Part shown: positions 29,350-40,456 of the stretch, in pieces
Layout of the letters: the number at the start of each line of letters is the position of its first letter
How positions within the stretch are numbered: position 1 is the stretch's first letter
Program-made: the position numbers and the translations under genes
Notes under the pieces: model-generated
What the model was told of the DNA's origin: nothing
Seen by the model: the letters and a program-made list of their open reading frames with translations, nothing else
Database searches by the model: none
NCBI GenBank assembly: GCA_963755755.1
Contig: CAVWLJ010000005.1
Span: forward strand, 62,001 to 126,000
Direction: 5' to 3'
DNA length: 64,000 bases
Source: DATKNA01 sp963755755
GTDB lineage: Bacteria; Actinomycetota; Actinomycetes; Actinomycetales; Kineosporiaceae

Positions 29350-30801
29350 CTAGCGCCGCCCCGCCGGGCGGGGCTCGTACCGGTGCAGCCGGGTCGCGGC
29401 CCGGACCCGCCCACGCAGGGCGGCGAGATCGCCGTGCACGGCGCCGTGGGTCCGGGCCTGGACGAGGAGGTTGCCGAGCGCCGTCGCCTCGACCGGGCCG
29501 GCGAGGACCGGCTTGCCGGCGGCGTCGGCGGTGAGCTGGCAGAGCAGGGCGTTCTGCGAGCCGCCCCCGACGATGTGGACGACGTCGACGGCGTGCCCGG
29601 AGAGCCGCTCGGCCTCCAGGACGGCCTCGGCGAACGCGGCGGCCAGGCTGTCGAGGATGCACCGGACGACGACCTCGGGCCGCGGGTCGTCGATGGACCG
29701 GTCGGTGTCCCGCGAGGCGCGGACGATCCGGGCCGGCATGTCGCCGGGCGGGAGGAAGACCGGGTCGTCGGGGTCGATCCGGGGGCCGCCGGGCGGGAGC
29801 GCGGCCGCGGCGACGAGGAGATCGGTGAGATCGAGGTCGAGCCCGCGCAGGCTCCACGTCCGGAGCGACTCCGAGAGCAGCCACAGGCCCATGACGTTGC
29901 GCAGGTAGCGGATCGTCCCGTCGACGCCGCGTTCGTTGGTGAAGTTGGCCCGGCGGCTGTCCTCGGTGAGCACCGGTGCGTCGAGCTCGACGCCGACCAG
30001 CCCCCAGGTACCGCACGAGATGTAGCCGAACCGCGTCGTGTCCGCGGGCACGCCGACGACGGCGGAGGCGGTGTCGTGCGACCCCACCGCCGTGACCGGT
30101 AGGGCGTGCTCGACCCCAGCTCGCCGCGCACGTCGGGCAGCACCTCGCCGAGCAGGCGCCCCGCCGGGAGGACGTCCGGGAGCAGGCCGGCGGGCAGGCC
30201 GAGGGTCTCGACGAGCTCCTGCGACCAGTCGCCGGTGCGCGCATCGAGAAGTCCGGTGGTCGACGCGTTCGTCTCCTCCGCCGCCCGGACGCCGGTGAGC
30301 CAGTACCCGAGCAGGTCCGGGACCAGCAGCGCCTGCGTCCCCGCGTCGAGGCCGTTCTGACGGAGATCCGCCGCGAACTGGTAGAGCGTGTTGAACGGGA
30401 GGAACTGCAGCCCGGTGATCGCGTACAGCCGGGCCGGGTCGACCTTGGCGTGCACGTCGTCGATCACGGCGTCCGTGCGGGAGTCGCGGTAGTGCCGAGG
30501 GTTGCCGAGCAGCTGCCCCGCGGCGCCGACCAGGCCGTAGTCGACCGCCCAGGAGTCGATGCCCAGGCCGGCCAGCCGGCCGCCGCGGCCGCGGCCTGCG
30601 GGCGGCGGTCCGGACGCCCGCCAGGACGTCGAGGTACAGCCCCAGGACGTCCCAGTACAGCCCGTCGGGCAGGCTGACCGCGCCGTTGCGGAAGCGGGAG
30701 ACCTCGGTCAGCTCGAGGACGTCGGACCCGACCCTGCCGAGCATCACCCGGCCGCTGGACGCCCCGAGATCGACCGCGGCCAGCGCGAGGGGATCGCTCA
30801 T
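29350..30801 (-). CDS. rhaB: Rhamnulokinase (two frameshifts)
   Basis: FGGY-family kinase of about 480 aa that phosphorylates L-rhamnulose to rhamnulose-1-phosphate. The N-terminal phosphate loop is LAAVDLGASSGRVMLGRV. The substrate domain reads YAITGLQFLPFNTLYQFAAD, and the ATP domain has SHDTASAVVGVPAD, SCGTWGLVGVELD and HIVGGGSQNALLCQLTADA. Frame changes occur near 30590 and 30110. The ATG overlaps the stop of the upstream aldolase/dehydrogenase gene (ATGA), so it belongs to the same operon. Confidence 0.92.
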   Translation of the reverse strand: MSDPLALAAVDLGASSGRVMLGRVGSDVLELTEVSRFRNGAVSLPDGLYWDVLGLYLDVLAGVRTAARRPRPRRPAGRPGHRLLGGRLRPGRRRGAAARQPSALPRLPHGRRDRRRARQGRPGPAVRDHRAAVPPVQHALPVRGGSPSERPRRGDAGAAGPGPARVLAHRRPGGGGDERVDHRTSRCAHRRLVAGARRDPRPARRPAPGRPPGGAPARRGAARRARRAGVEHALPVTAVGSHDTASAVVGVPADTTRFGYISCGTWGLVGVELDAPVLTEDSRRANFTNERGVDGTIRYLRNVMGLWLLSESLRTWSLRGLDLDLTDLLVAAAALPPGGPRIDPDDPVFLPPGDMPARIVRASRDTDRSIDDPRPEVVVRCILDSLAAAFAEAVLEAERLSGHAVDVVHIVGGGSQNALLCQLTADAAGKPVLAGPVEATALGNLLVQARTHGAVHGDLAALRGRVRAATRLHRYEPRPAGRR

Positions 30802-32849
30802 CGCAGGAAGGCGGCGGCGACGCCGGAGTCCACCGGGATGTGCAGGCCCGTGGTCTGGGACAGATCGCCCCCGGCGAGCGCGAACGCGGCGGCCGCCACG
30901 TGCTCGGGCAGCACCTCGCGCTTGAGCAGCGTCCGCTGGGCGTAGTACTCGCCGAGCTTCTCCTCGGGGACGCCGTACACCTCGGCGCGCTTGGCGCCCC
31001 AGCCGCCGGCGAAGATGCCCGACCCGCGGACGACGCCGTCCGGGTTGATCCCGTTGACCCGGACGCCGTACTGGCCGAGCTCGGCGGCGAGCAGCCGGAC
31101 CTGGTGGGCCTGGTCCGCCTTGGTGGCGCCGTAGGCGATGTTGTTCGGGCCGGCGAACAGGCTGTTCTTGCTGGAGATGTAGACGATGTCCCCGCCCATC
31201 TCCTGCTCGATCATCACCTTCGCGGTCGCACGGGAGACGAGGAACGAGCCCTTGGCCATGACGTCGTGCTGCAGGTCCCAGTCCCGCACCGTCGTCTCGA
31301 GCAGCGGCTTGGAGATCGACAGCCCGGCGTTGTTGACGACGAGGTCGACCCCGCCGAACGCGAGCACCGCCTCCTCGACGGCACGCGAGACCGCATCGCT
31401 CGTCCGAGACGTCCGCGGCGACGCCGACGGCGACGTCCGTGCTCCTCAGCGCGGCACCGCCGATCTCCTGGGCGACCTGCGCCGCCTTGGCGGCGTCCAG
31501 GTCGGCGACGACGACACAGGCGCCCTCGGCGGCGAAGCGCTCGGCGACGGCCCGGCCGATCCCGGACGCGGCGCCGGTGACGAGCGCGACCCGGGTGGCG
31601 AGCGGCTTCGGTTTCGGCATCCGCGCGAGCTTGGCCTCCTCGAGAGCCCAGTACTCGATGCGGAACTTCTCGCTCTCCGGGATCGGGCGCGTAGCTCGAC
31701 ACCGACTCGGCGCCGCGCATGACGTTGATCGCGTTGACGTAGAACTCGCCGGCGACCCGGGCGGTCTGCTTGTCCTTGCCGAAGGAGAACATGCCGACGC
31801 CGGGCACCAGCACGATCGCCGGGTCGGCGCCACGCATCGGCGGGCTGTCCGGGCCGGCGTGCCGCTCGTAGTAGGCGCGGTAGGCGCTCGCGGTAGGCCT
31901 GGTGGAGCTCCTTCAGCCGCCCCACGATCTCCTCGGCGCTCGCCGTTCCCGGCAGGTCGACGACGAGCGGCTTGACCTTCGTCCGGAGGAAGTGGTCGGG
32001 GCAGGAGGTGCCGAGCTCGGCGAGGGGCGCGAGCTTCTCGCGGGCGAGGAAGTCCAGGACGGCGTCGCTGTCGGTGTAGTGCCCGACCTGCGGCGCGTCG
32101 GTGGAGGCGAGGCCACGGATCGTCGGGAAGATCGCAGCCGCCTTGGCGCGCCGCTCGGCCTCGGGCAGGGGCTCGTTGCCGGGGACGACCGCGCCGAACG
32201 GTTCGGCGATCCCGCGCTCGTCGAGGAACTCCTGGGCCTTCCGGATCACCTCCAGGGAGTTGGCCTCGCACTCCTCGCTGGTGTCGCCCCACGCCGTGAT
32301 GCCGTGGCCACCGAGGACGACCCCGATCGCCTGCGGGTTCGCCGCCTTGATCGCGGAGATGTCGAGCCCCAGCTGGAACCCGGGGCGGCGCCACGGCACC
32401 CAGACGACCCGGTCGCCGAAGCACTCCTGGGTGAGCTTCTCGCCGTCCGCGGCGGTCGCGAGCGCGATCCCCGAATCCGGGTGGAGGTGGTCGACGTGGG
32501 CGGCGTCCACGAGGCCGTGCATGGCGGTGTCGATGGACGGCGCCGCACCGCCCCTGCCGAAGAGGCAGTGGTCGAAGGCGGCGACCATCTCGTCCTCGCG
32601 GTCGACGCCGGGGTAGACGTCGACGAGCGCCCGGAGCCGGTCCAGACGGAGCACCGACAGCCCGGACTCCTTCAGCGTCCCCAGGTCACCCCCCGAGCCC
32701 TTGACCCACAGCAGGTCGACGTCCTTCGACGTGGCCGGGTCCACCGCGGTGCCCTTGGCGGAGGTGTTGCCGCCGGCGTAGTTCGTGTTCCGCGGGTCGG
32801 CCCCCAGCCGGTTCGAGCGCGCGATCAAGTCCTCTACCGGCGTCGTCAC
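30798..32849 (-). CDS. Bifunctional rhamnulose-1-phosphate aldolase / short-chain dehydrogenase (three frameshifts)
   Basis: About 680 aa. The N-terminal class II aldolase domain carries GNTSAKGTAVDP, the metal histidines in VDHLHPDSGIAL and GVVLGGHGITAWGDT. The C-terminal SDR domain has VALVTGAASGIGRAV, NNAGLSISKPLL and the YGATKADQ catalytic region. The aldolase splits rhamnulose-1-phosphate into DHAP and L-lactaldehyde; the SDR oxidises the aldehyde to L-lactate. This is the RhaE/YuxG type found in Rhizobium, Bacillus and actinomycetes. Frame changes are near 31900, 31690 and 31395. The GTG at 32849 has AAAGGAA upstream. Confidence 0.92.
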
Positions 32850-32884
32850 GAGAATTCCTTTCCACCTCGAGGATCGGGACGCGG

Positions 32885-34091
32885 TCAGGCGCCCCAGCCG
32901 GCCTGGTTGCCGCCGACCCGCTCGGCGGCGATCTGCTCCTGGTAGCCCGACGGCCTTGTAGGCGCCGATCGGGTCGCGGGGCAGGCCGCGCTCCTCCCGC
33001 AGGTCCGCGAGCAACTGCCGGACGTCGGTGGCGTAGGCGTCCATGAGGATCCCGTTGGCGCCCAGCACGTCCCCGGCCTGCTGGGCGGCGCGTAGCGCGT
33101 CGACGTCGACGAGCAGCGCCTTCGCCAGCGCCTCGAGCACGTTCATCACCGACCGGATCTGACCCTGGATCTTCGGCTCGATGTTGTGGCACTGGTCGAG
33201 CATGAAGTTCACGCCGGAGGCCGGCCGGTGCGCGCCCTGCGACACGATCTCGTGCATGATCCGGAACAGCTGGAACGGGTCCGCCGCGCCGACCATGAGG
33301 TCGTCGTCGGCGTAGAAGCGCGAGTTGAAGTCGAACGCCCCCAGCCGGCCCTGCCGCAGCAGCATCATGACGATGAACTCGATGTTCGTGTTCGGCGCGT
33401 GGTGCCCGGTGTCGAGCACCACCGTCGCCCGCTCCCCCAGCGCCAGGCAGTGCAGCAGCGAGGTGCCCCAGTCGGGAACGTCGGTGGCGTAGAAGTAGGG
33501 CTCGAAGAACTTGTACTCCAGCAGCAGCCGGTGGTCGTCGTCCAGCGCGGCGTAGATCTGCTGGAGGGAGTCCGAGAGCCGCTCCTGACGGTCCCGCAGG
33601 CTGTCCTGCCCCGGATAGTTGAGGCCGTCCGGCAGCCACAGCTTGAGGTCCGTCGACCCCGTCTGCCGCATGATCTCCACGCACTCGACGTGGTGGGCCA
33701 CCGCCTTCGCCCGCACCCGCGGGTCCGGGTGCGTCAGCGATCCGAGCATGTAGTCGTCGTCCTGGAACAGGTTGGAATTGATCGCCCCGATCCGGACGCC
33801 GAGATCGTCGGCGTGCTTGGCGAGCTTGCCGTAGTCGGAGACCTTGTCCCACGGGATGTGCAGCGACACCCGAGGGGCCACCCCGGTGTAGCGGTGCACC
33901 TGCGCGGCGTCCGAGATCTTCTCGAACGGGTCCCGCGGCACCCCCGGCTGGGAGAACACCTTGAACCGGGTCCCCGAATTGCCGAACGCCCAGCTCGGCA
34001 CCTCGATCGTGAACTCGTCCAGACCCGCCCGGATGCGGTCCGCCGCCGCAGCCGGCCGGATGCCCGGCTCCGGAGCCGTCCCTGCTGTCAT
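32885..34091 (-). CDS. rhaI: L-rhamnose isomerase (frameshift near C-terminus)
   Basis: About 400 aa. Pseudomonas/Rhizobium-type RhaI, a TIM-barrel metal enzyme that converts L-rhamnose to L-rhamnulose. It begins EFTIEVPSWAFGNSGTRFKV. The metal ligands lie in LLLEYKFFEPYFYATD, VVLDTGHHAPNTNIEF and GAFDFNSRFYADDDL. One inserted G near 32950 hides the true ending QAGWGA and lets the frame run on toward the next gene. Correcting it restores a stop at 32885. ATG with AAGGAGA. It is the first metabolic gene after the transporter genes. Confidence 0.93.
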
Positions 34092-34240
34092 CGTCGTTCT
34101 CCTTCTGGCGTCTCCGCCACTGCTGTGCGAGGCGGGACGGGCTGGTCGGTGCTCGGCACCTGGGGCTCCGGTGTCGTCCTGGTCGGCGTGGCGGAGTGGC
34201 CCCGCTCCTACTCCACCCTGCCGCTCACGGGCCTGCTGGT

Positions 34241-35067
34241 TCAGCCCTTGACGGCGCCGGCGGTCATGCCCGACACGATCTTGCGGTTGAAGAAGATGAA
34301 CATGATCAGCGGCGGGACCGTGACGAGCACGATGTTCATGAAGAGCAGGTTGTACTGGGTGCTGAACTGGCTCATGAAGTTGTACAGCGTGAGCTGGACC
34401 GTCGCGTTCTCGTCACCGGGCAGGAAGTACAGCGGGTTGACGAAGTCGTTGAAGATCGCGACCGACTGGGTGAGGATGACCGTGATGATCACCGGCCGGA
34501 GCAGCGGGAAGATGACCCTGAAGAACAGCCTGAGCCCCGAGGCGCCGTCGATGATCGCCGCCTCGTCGAGCTCCCGCGGGATGGCCGCCACGAAGGCCCG
34601 GAAGAGCAGGACGGAGAACGACATGCCGAACGCGACCTCGACGAGGATGAGCCCGGAGAGGTCTTGAACAGGCCGAGCGACTGCAGCACCCAGATGGTCG
34701 GCACGATCGCCGGCGGGATGATGAGACCGGACAGGACCAGGATGCTGGCGACCGTCGCGATCTTTCCGGGCCGGCGCTGGATGACGAACCCGACCATGGC
34801 GCCGAGGACGACGAGGATCGTCACGGAGACGACGGTGAGGATGATGCTGTTCCGGAAGGCCGTCACCAGCATGTAGTCGCGGGCCGAGAAGACGTCCTTG
34901 AGGTTCTCGACGACGGGCCAGCTGGTCGGCCAGGCGAAGCTGAGGTCGGACGACTGGTCCTCGCTCTTCACCGCGGTGAGGAACATGAAGAGGAACGGGA
35001 CGACGAAGAAGACGATCCCGACCGCGAGCGCGAGGATCTCGATGACGAGGCGTCGGGTTCCCCTCAC
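34241..35067 (-). CDS. Sugar ABC transporter permease, MalG type (frameshifted)
   Basis: About 275 aa with six membrane segments. The EAA loop that docks the ATPase is VAAIPRELDEAAIIDGASGL, and the protein ends FNRKIVSGMTAGAVKG, typical of the carbohydrate CUT1 family. A frame change near 34665, after LQSLGLFKT, divides the gene. The GTG overlaps the preceding permease stop. Like many CUT1 importers the locus has no ATPase gene; a shared MsiK-like ATPase elsewhere is expected. Confidence 0.88.
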
Positions 35068-35922
35068 AGGTCCACCTCCTTGGAGTTCATCCAGCGGAAC
35101 AGCGGGTAGACGATCAGGGTGACGAGGATGAAGAGGACCACGTTGCCGGCCGTCGCGAGGCCGAAGAAGCCCGCCTGGTACTCCTTGTAGATGATCGAGG
35201 CGATGACGTCGCTGGTGAAGCCGGGGCCGCCGCGGGTCATCGTCCAGATCAGGTCGAAGGACCGCAGGCCGCCGATGAACGACAGCAGGATGACGCTGAA
35301 CGTGGCCGGCCTGCTGAGCGGGAGGGTGATGTTCCGGAACTTGTTCCAGGCGCCCCCGCCGTCGACGTCCACGGCCTCGTAGTAGTCCTTCGGGATCGAC
35401 AGGATGCCGGCGATGTAGATGACGGTCGCGAGCCCGACGCCCTTCCAGACGTCGACGAGCGCGACCGACAGCAGCGCGGTGCGTGGGCGACCCGAGCCAG
35501 TCCTGGTCGCCGAGCCCGACGCAGCGCAGCACGGTGTCGACGACGCCGGTGTCGGGTGCGAGCAGGACGCCGAAGGTGATCCCGACCGCGACCGTGCTGA
35601 CGAGCACCGGGAAGAAGACCAGCGAGCGGAGCAGGCCGCGGACGCGGATGCTCGAGGTGAGGAGCACGGCGAGCAGCATGCCGAGCACGACCTTGAGGCC
35701 GCTGGTGACCACCGCGTACACGACCGTGTGCCGGAGGCCGCTGCGCAGCGCCTGCTCGGAGAAGAACTGACGGAAGTTGTCGAGGCCGACGAACGTGGCG
35801 TCGAACAGCGTCCACCGGGTCAGGGCGAAGCAGAACGACATCACCGTCGGCACGATGAAGATGACGAGGTAGATGACGCCCGCCGGGACGTAGAACCAGG
35901 GGCTGTACGTGCGGGCGACCAT
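35064..35922 (-). CDS. Sugar ABC transporter permease, MalF type (frameshifted)
   Basis: About 285 aa. The N-terminal membrane segment is followed by LTRWTLFDATFVGLDNFRQF, a MalF-type extracytoplasmic stretch. The EAA loop is SIPKDYYEAVDVDGGGAWNK, and the C-terminus reads FRWMNSKEVDL. A shift near 35485, around LGSPTHRAA, separates the two parts. It lies between the binding protein and the MalG-type permease and forms the channel with the latter. Confidence 0.87.
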
Positions 35923-35982
35923 GCTGCGCCCGCCCGTCGCCCGCAGCTGTCGCCGCCGGACCGGCGGACCGGCCGGACCGGC

Positions 35983-36008
35983 CGGGCTCCGCGTCTCCGC
36001 GGAGCCCG
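35983..36008. terminator. Hairpin between binding-protein and permease genes
   Basis: A perfect 11-bp stem (35983-35993 with 35998-36008) closes the loop TCTC. It lacks a T-run. In sugar ABC operons such a hairpin after the binding-protein gene commonly protects its mRNA 3' end or partly attenuates the permease genes, giving excess binding protein. That role is inference. Confidence 0.5.
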
Positions 36009-36039
36009 ACCGTCCCGGTGCTGCTCGGCCGGGACTCGG

Positions 36040-37378
36040 TCACCATCCGGGGAGTCCCAGCTGCTTGGCCTGCTTCGTCACGTCCTCGTCGTACTGTGGC
36101 GCGCCCTGCTGCGGCGAGGTCTGGCCGGTGCCGACCGCGACGGTGATCTGCTCCAGCGACGGGCCCTTGACCGGCGAGAGGAACTCGAGCGCGGGCGAGA
36201 CGTTCTTGGCGTCGATGTACTTCTGGATGTCCGCCGCGACGGGCGGGGCGTCCGCCGGCAGCGTGGAGCCCTTGACCAGGTACGGGCCGGTCGGGGGCAC
36301 TGCCCTGGCTGTAGGCGTCGGTGCCCGCGGGCGAGGCGATGAAGGCGAGGAACTTCTTGGCCAGGGCCTGGTTCTTGCTCGTCTTCGGGATGTACGCCGC
36401 ACCCGGCTCCCAGATCGTGGCTCCGGCCTTCGAGGCGTCGTCACCCGGGATGCCGAAGAACCCGATCTTCGGCTGCTGGTCCTTCGGCATCGTGCCGACG
36501 ACGAAGGTCAGCATCGGGTACTGCGCGCCCTTGCCGGTGCCGAGCAGCTTCAAGCCCTGGGCCAGGGACGCCGAGCCGTAGTTCGAGTTCACGTAGCCCT
36601 TGGACTTCACCTCGGCCAGCTTCTGGAAGCCCTTGACGGCGGCCGGGTCCGTGGCGTACTTGACCTTGTTGGCGGTGTAGTCCTTCGCGAAGGCCGGATT
36701 CGCCACCTGCACGTTGTAGTAGTCCGCGAGCACGAACAGCTGCGAGGTCCAGGTGTCCGGCGCCTTGAAGGTCTCGATGACCGGCGTGATGCCGGCGGCC
36801 TTGATCTTCTCGTTGTTCGCCTCGAAGTCGGCCCAGGTCTTGGGGATCTGCAGGCCGAGCTTGGAGTAGACGTCCTTGTTGTAGAGGATGCCGCCGCCCA
36901 TCGCCGTGCCCTGCGGGACGCCGTAGACCTTGCCGCCCTGGGTGACCGACGGCAGGAACGATGGGTCGACGTTCTGCATGACCGGGTCACCCGTGAGGTC
37001 GACCAGCGTCTGCGACGGGTTCAGCGCCTGGAGCAGCGAGCCGGAGTTGTACCAGAAGACGTCGTCCATGTCGCCGGTCGAGAGCTTGGTCTTGACCAGG
37101 TTGTCGCCTTCGGTGCCGCCGGGCCGCGTCTCGGTCTTGATGGTGACGCCCGGGTTGGCCTTCTCGAAGGCGCTGACGACGGCCTGCGCCGCCTTGACGG
37201 TCGCGTCGGCGTTGTCGGTCAGGAGCGTCAGCGTGCCGCTGCCGTTCCCGCTCCCGCTCCCGCCGGCCGCACTGCTGGACGCGCTCGCGCCGCCCAGCCC
37301 GGAACTGCACGCAGTCATCGTGACCAGGGCGGCCGCGGCCGCGCCGGCGGTCGCCAGCCTCAGACCAGCGATCTTCAT
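36040..37378 (-). CDS. Extracellular sugar-binding lipoprotein (frameshifted)
   Basis: About 440 aa, family 1 solute-binding protein, probably for rhamnose or rhamnosides. The lipoprotein signal MKIAGLRLATAGAAAAALVT ends in the lipobox region with Cys in MTACSSG. The mature protein has GTEGDNLVKTKLSTGDMDDV and YGVPQGTAMGGGILYNKDVY. A shift near 36302 precedes the final VPPTGPYLVKGSTLP part. The ATG at 37378 has a clear GGAGG. It is the first gene of the leftward rhamnose operon and is expressed from the promoter at 37448-37477. Confidence 0.9.
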
Positions 37379-37416
37379 CGGGAACCTCCAGGGGGTGAGG
37401 GCGGGAGATCCGGACT

Positions 37417-37428
37417 TGAGACGTTTCA
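37417..37428. promoter_or_regulatory. LacI-type operator upstream of binding-protein gene
   Basis: TGAGACGTTTCA is a 10-of-12 palindrome centred on CG, the LacI/GalR family operator shape. It lies just downstream of the leftward promoter, where a bound repressor would block transcription. The regulator is most likely the LacI protein at 40457. Confidence 0.55.
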
Positions 37429-37447
37429 CTGATCCGGGTTGCGGGAG

Positions 37448-37477
37448 AGCTTAGAAGTCTTGTAACAGGGGCGTCAA
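37448..37477 (-). promoter_or_regulatory. Promoter of leftward rhamnose operon
   Basis: On the minus strand TTGACG (37472-37477), an 18-bp spacer, then TAAGCT (37448-37453). It is about 70 bp upstream of the binding-protein ATG, with the operator at 37417-37428 in between. Confidence 0.55.
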
Positions 37478-37583
37478 GAGACTGGGGCGGGGAAGTTTCC
37501 GACGGGCGATACCAGGACATAGGCCCCTGCCTCAGGCGTGCGCGAACGCCTACGCGACCCTCCGTACAGGTCCCCGTGAGGGG

Positions 37584-37612
37584 TTGACACGATCTCCTTG
37601 TAACGGTTCAGT
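37584..37612 (+). promoter_or_regulatory. Promoter of rightward rhamnosidase-lacI-lut operon with second operator
   Basis: A perfect TTGACA at 37584-37589 is followed by 17 bp and TTCAGT at 37607-37612. A LacI-like imperfect palindrome, TGTAACGGTTCA (37599-37610), overlaps the spacer and -10. The box CTTGTAAC recurs inside the spacer of the opposite promoter (37459-37466). Confidence 0.5.
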
Positions 37613-37698
37613 AAAGTCGTCCGACGACAGGACCAGATGGGCAGCGACGTGCGTCGACGGCCTCGAGCGACTCTCCTCCACGACAGAAGGTGGCCGAC

Positions 37699-40400
37699 GT
37701 GACCCTCCCGCCCCAGACGATCTCCGACGCCGGCACGACCGTCACCTCGCTCGCCGTACGCCCGTCACCGGACGGATCGGCGGGCCGCGCCCCGCTGCGG
37801 GCCGACTGGGCCGTGACCTCGACGACGGCCACGCGGCAGCTCGGCTACGAGCTGCAGGCGTCGTCGTCGGCGGCATTCGTCCACCATGTGTCCTCCACGG
37901 GGGCGGTGGAAGCCCTGGATCAACTCGATGTGGTAACGCCGGGCGGGCCCCTGACCAGCCGCGAGGTGCGGCACCTGCGCGTCCGCGTCGCGACGGAGCA
38001 CGGCTGGTCCGCCTGGAGCTCCCCCACCCGAGTGGAGGCCGGCCTGCTCGAGCCCGCGGACTGGAGCGCGGTCGCGGTGACGCTTCCCGACGACCCCGGC
38101 GCACGGCGCCAGGCGCCTGCGCCGCTGCTGCGCCGGACCTTCGACCTGCCCGCTGCTCCCGTGCGCGCCCGCCTGCACGTGACGTCGCTGGGCGACCACG
38201 AGCTGCGGATCAACGGCGTCCGGGTCGGCGACCATCTGCTCGACCCCGGCTGGACCTCCTACCGGGCATCGGCTGCTCGTGACCACCCACGACGTGACCG
38301 ACCTGCTCACCGGCGGCGACAACGTGCTCGCCGGCGTCCTGGGCGACGGCTGGTACCGCGGCCGGATCGGCTGGGACCCCGACGACGACCGGGGCCGGTA
38401 CGGGCGGCAGCTCGGGCTGCTGGCCCAGCTCGAGGTCGAGCTGCCCGACGGCCGCACGATCGTCGTGGCGACGGACGAGAGCTGGCGGGCGTCCACCGGG
38501 GAGATCCTCTCGGCCGACCACTACGACGGCTGCACGATCGACCTGCGCCGCCGGCCAGCAGGGCTGGGACCTCGCCCGGCTTCGACGACAGCGCCTGGGC
38601 ACCGGTGGCCGTCGTGCCGCTCGACCTCGGCATCCTGGAGCCGCAGGTGGCACCGCCCGTCCGGGTCGTGGAGACGCTGCAGCCGCAGCCGCTGCCGAGC
38701 GCGGACGGCGAGGGGTCGACCCTGCTCGACGCGGGCCAGAACGTGGCCGGCGTCGTCCGGCTCGTCGTCCGGGGCCGCGCCGGTGACACTGTCGACCGTC
38801 CGGCACGCCGAGGTGCTCGAAGCGGACGGGGGGCTGCACACCCGGTCGCTGCGCACGGCCAAGGCCACGGACACGTACGTCCTGGCCGACGACGCGACGG
38901 TGACCCTGCAGCCCGTCGTTCACCTTCCACGGCTTCCGGTACGCCGAGGTCGCCACCGACGCGGAACTCGTCTCGGCCGAGGTCCTCGCCATCAGCAGCG
39001 ACACGACGGTCAGAGGGCGCTTCACCTGCTCCGACCCGGACCTCACCCGGTTCCACGAGAACGTCCGGTGGTCGCAGCGGGACAACTTCGTCGCCGTGCC
39101 GACCGACTGCCCGCAGCGCGACGAGCGGCTCGGCTGGACCGGCGACGCGCAGGCCTTCGCACCCACGGCGTGCACCCTGTTCGACGCGCGGGCCTTCTGG
39201 GCGAGCTGGCTCGTCGACCTCGCCCACGACCAGACCGCCGACGGCGCCGTGCCCAGCGTCGTCCCCAACGTCCTCGGCGACGGTGAGATGGCGCTCGGCC
39301 GGGCCGGCTGGGCGGACGCCGCCACGATCGTGCCCTGGTCGGTGCACGTCGCCTACCGGGATCGCGAGGTGCTGGCGCGACAGCTGCCCAGCATGAAGGC
39401 GCACGTCGGGTACCTGGAGGCGAGGCGCCACGACGACGGCCTGCTCGGCGGCGAGTTCCAGTTCGGGGACTGGCTCGACCCGGACGCCCCACCCGGGCGG
39501 GCGCACGAGGCCAAGGCCTCGTCCGACTACCTCGCGAACGCCTTCCTCTCCTACAGCGCGCGTCTCGTCGCCACCGCGGGCCGGGTGCTGGGCGACGACG
39601 AGGTCCAGCGGTACCAGGAGCTCGCGGACGAGGTGGCCCGCCTCACCTGGGCCCGCTGGCGCGACCACGCGACGACCACCCAGACGGGCGCGGCGGTCGC
39701 CCTGGAACTCGGGATCGCCCCCGCGGAGGAGCACGAGCAGATCGGCGCCGCCCTGGCGCGGCTGGTGCGGGACGCCGACGGGCGCATCGCCACCGGCTTC
39801 CTGGGCACGCCGTTGGTGCTGCCGGCGCTCACCCGGACCGGGCACGTCGCCGAGGCCTACCTCATGCTGCTGCGGCGGGAGCTCCCCTCCTGGCTGTACC
39901 AGGTGACCCGCGGGGCGACGACGGTGTGGGAGCGCTGGGACGCGATCCGCGCCGACGGTTCCATCCACGACGGCCGGCTGGTGCTCCCCGACCACGAGAG
40001 CGAGATGCTCTCGTTCAACCACTACGCCTACGGTGCCGTCGTCGACTGGGTGTACCGGCACGTCGCCGGGATCGCGCCGGACGCCGAGGCGCCGGGCTAC
40101 CAGCACGTGATCCTCGCGCCGAGGCCGGCCGAGGGGATCGATTCCGTGAAAGCGTCGGTGGAGACGGCGCTCGGCACGGTGGCGGTGGAGTGGTCCACGG
40201 ATGCGGACGGCCGCTTCTCGGCCCGCTATGCCCTACCGTTCGGCGTGACCGCGACCTTCGATCCGCCCGCCGGGGAGGGGTCCGTCGTCCGGATCGATGG
40301 CCGCACCGTCGAGGGATCGGTCACAATGAGTGCGGGAGAGCACGAGGTCGAGGTGTCGTCCGCCCGGATCGTCAGCCCCGCCGTTCCCAGCCTCCCGTGA
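37699..40400 (+). CDS. Alpha-L-rhamnosidase, GH78 (second copy; four frameshifts)
   Basis: About 900 aa. GTG at 37699 with AGAAGG 8 nt upstream; a GTG at 37690 is also in frame. An extra N-terminal fibronectin-like domain (PLRADWAVTSTTATRQLGYE) is followed by the Bac_rhamnosid_N domain (LGDGWYRGRIGWDPDD). The catalytic barrel shows VPTDCPQRDERLGWTGD and GATTVWERWDAI. Frame changes are near 38270, 38560, 38785 and 38925; the last 490 residues are uninterrupted. There is no signal peptide. It is a paralogue of the enzyme at 24478, probably with a different aglycone or linkage preference. Confidence 0.9.
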
Positions 40401-40456
40401 CCGCGTCCATGCGGCACCACGGTGCACGGCGGGTCGAGAGGAGCGTGGAGCAGGGG

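Noticed and set aside
31446..34091. Continuous frame suggesting a rhamnose isomerase-aldolase fusion
   Set aside because: One extra G near 32950 hides the normal isomerase ending QAGWGA and its stop. A separate GTG with a ribosome-binding site starts the aldolase.
35249..37429. Frame running from the sugar-binding protein into the permease region
   Set aside because: It reads through only because of the shift near 36302. The C-terminal binding-protein residues and its stop are in another frame.
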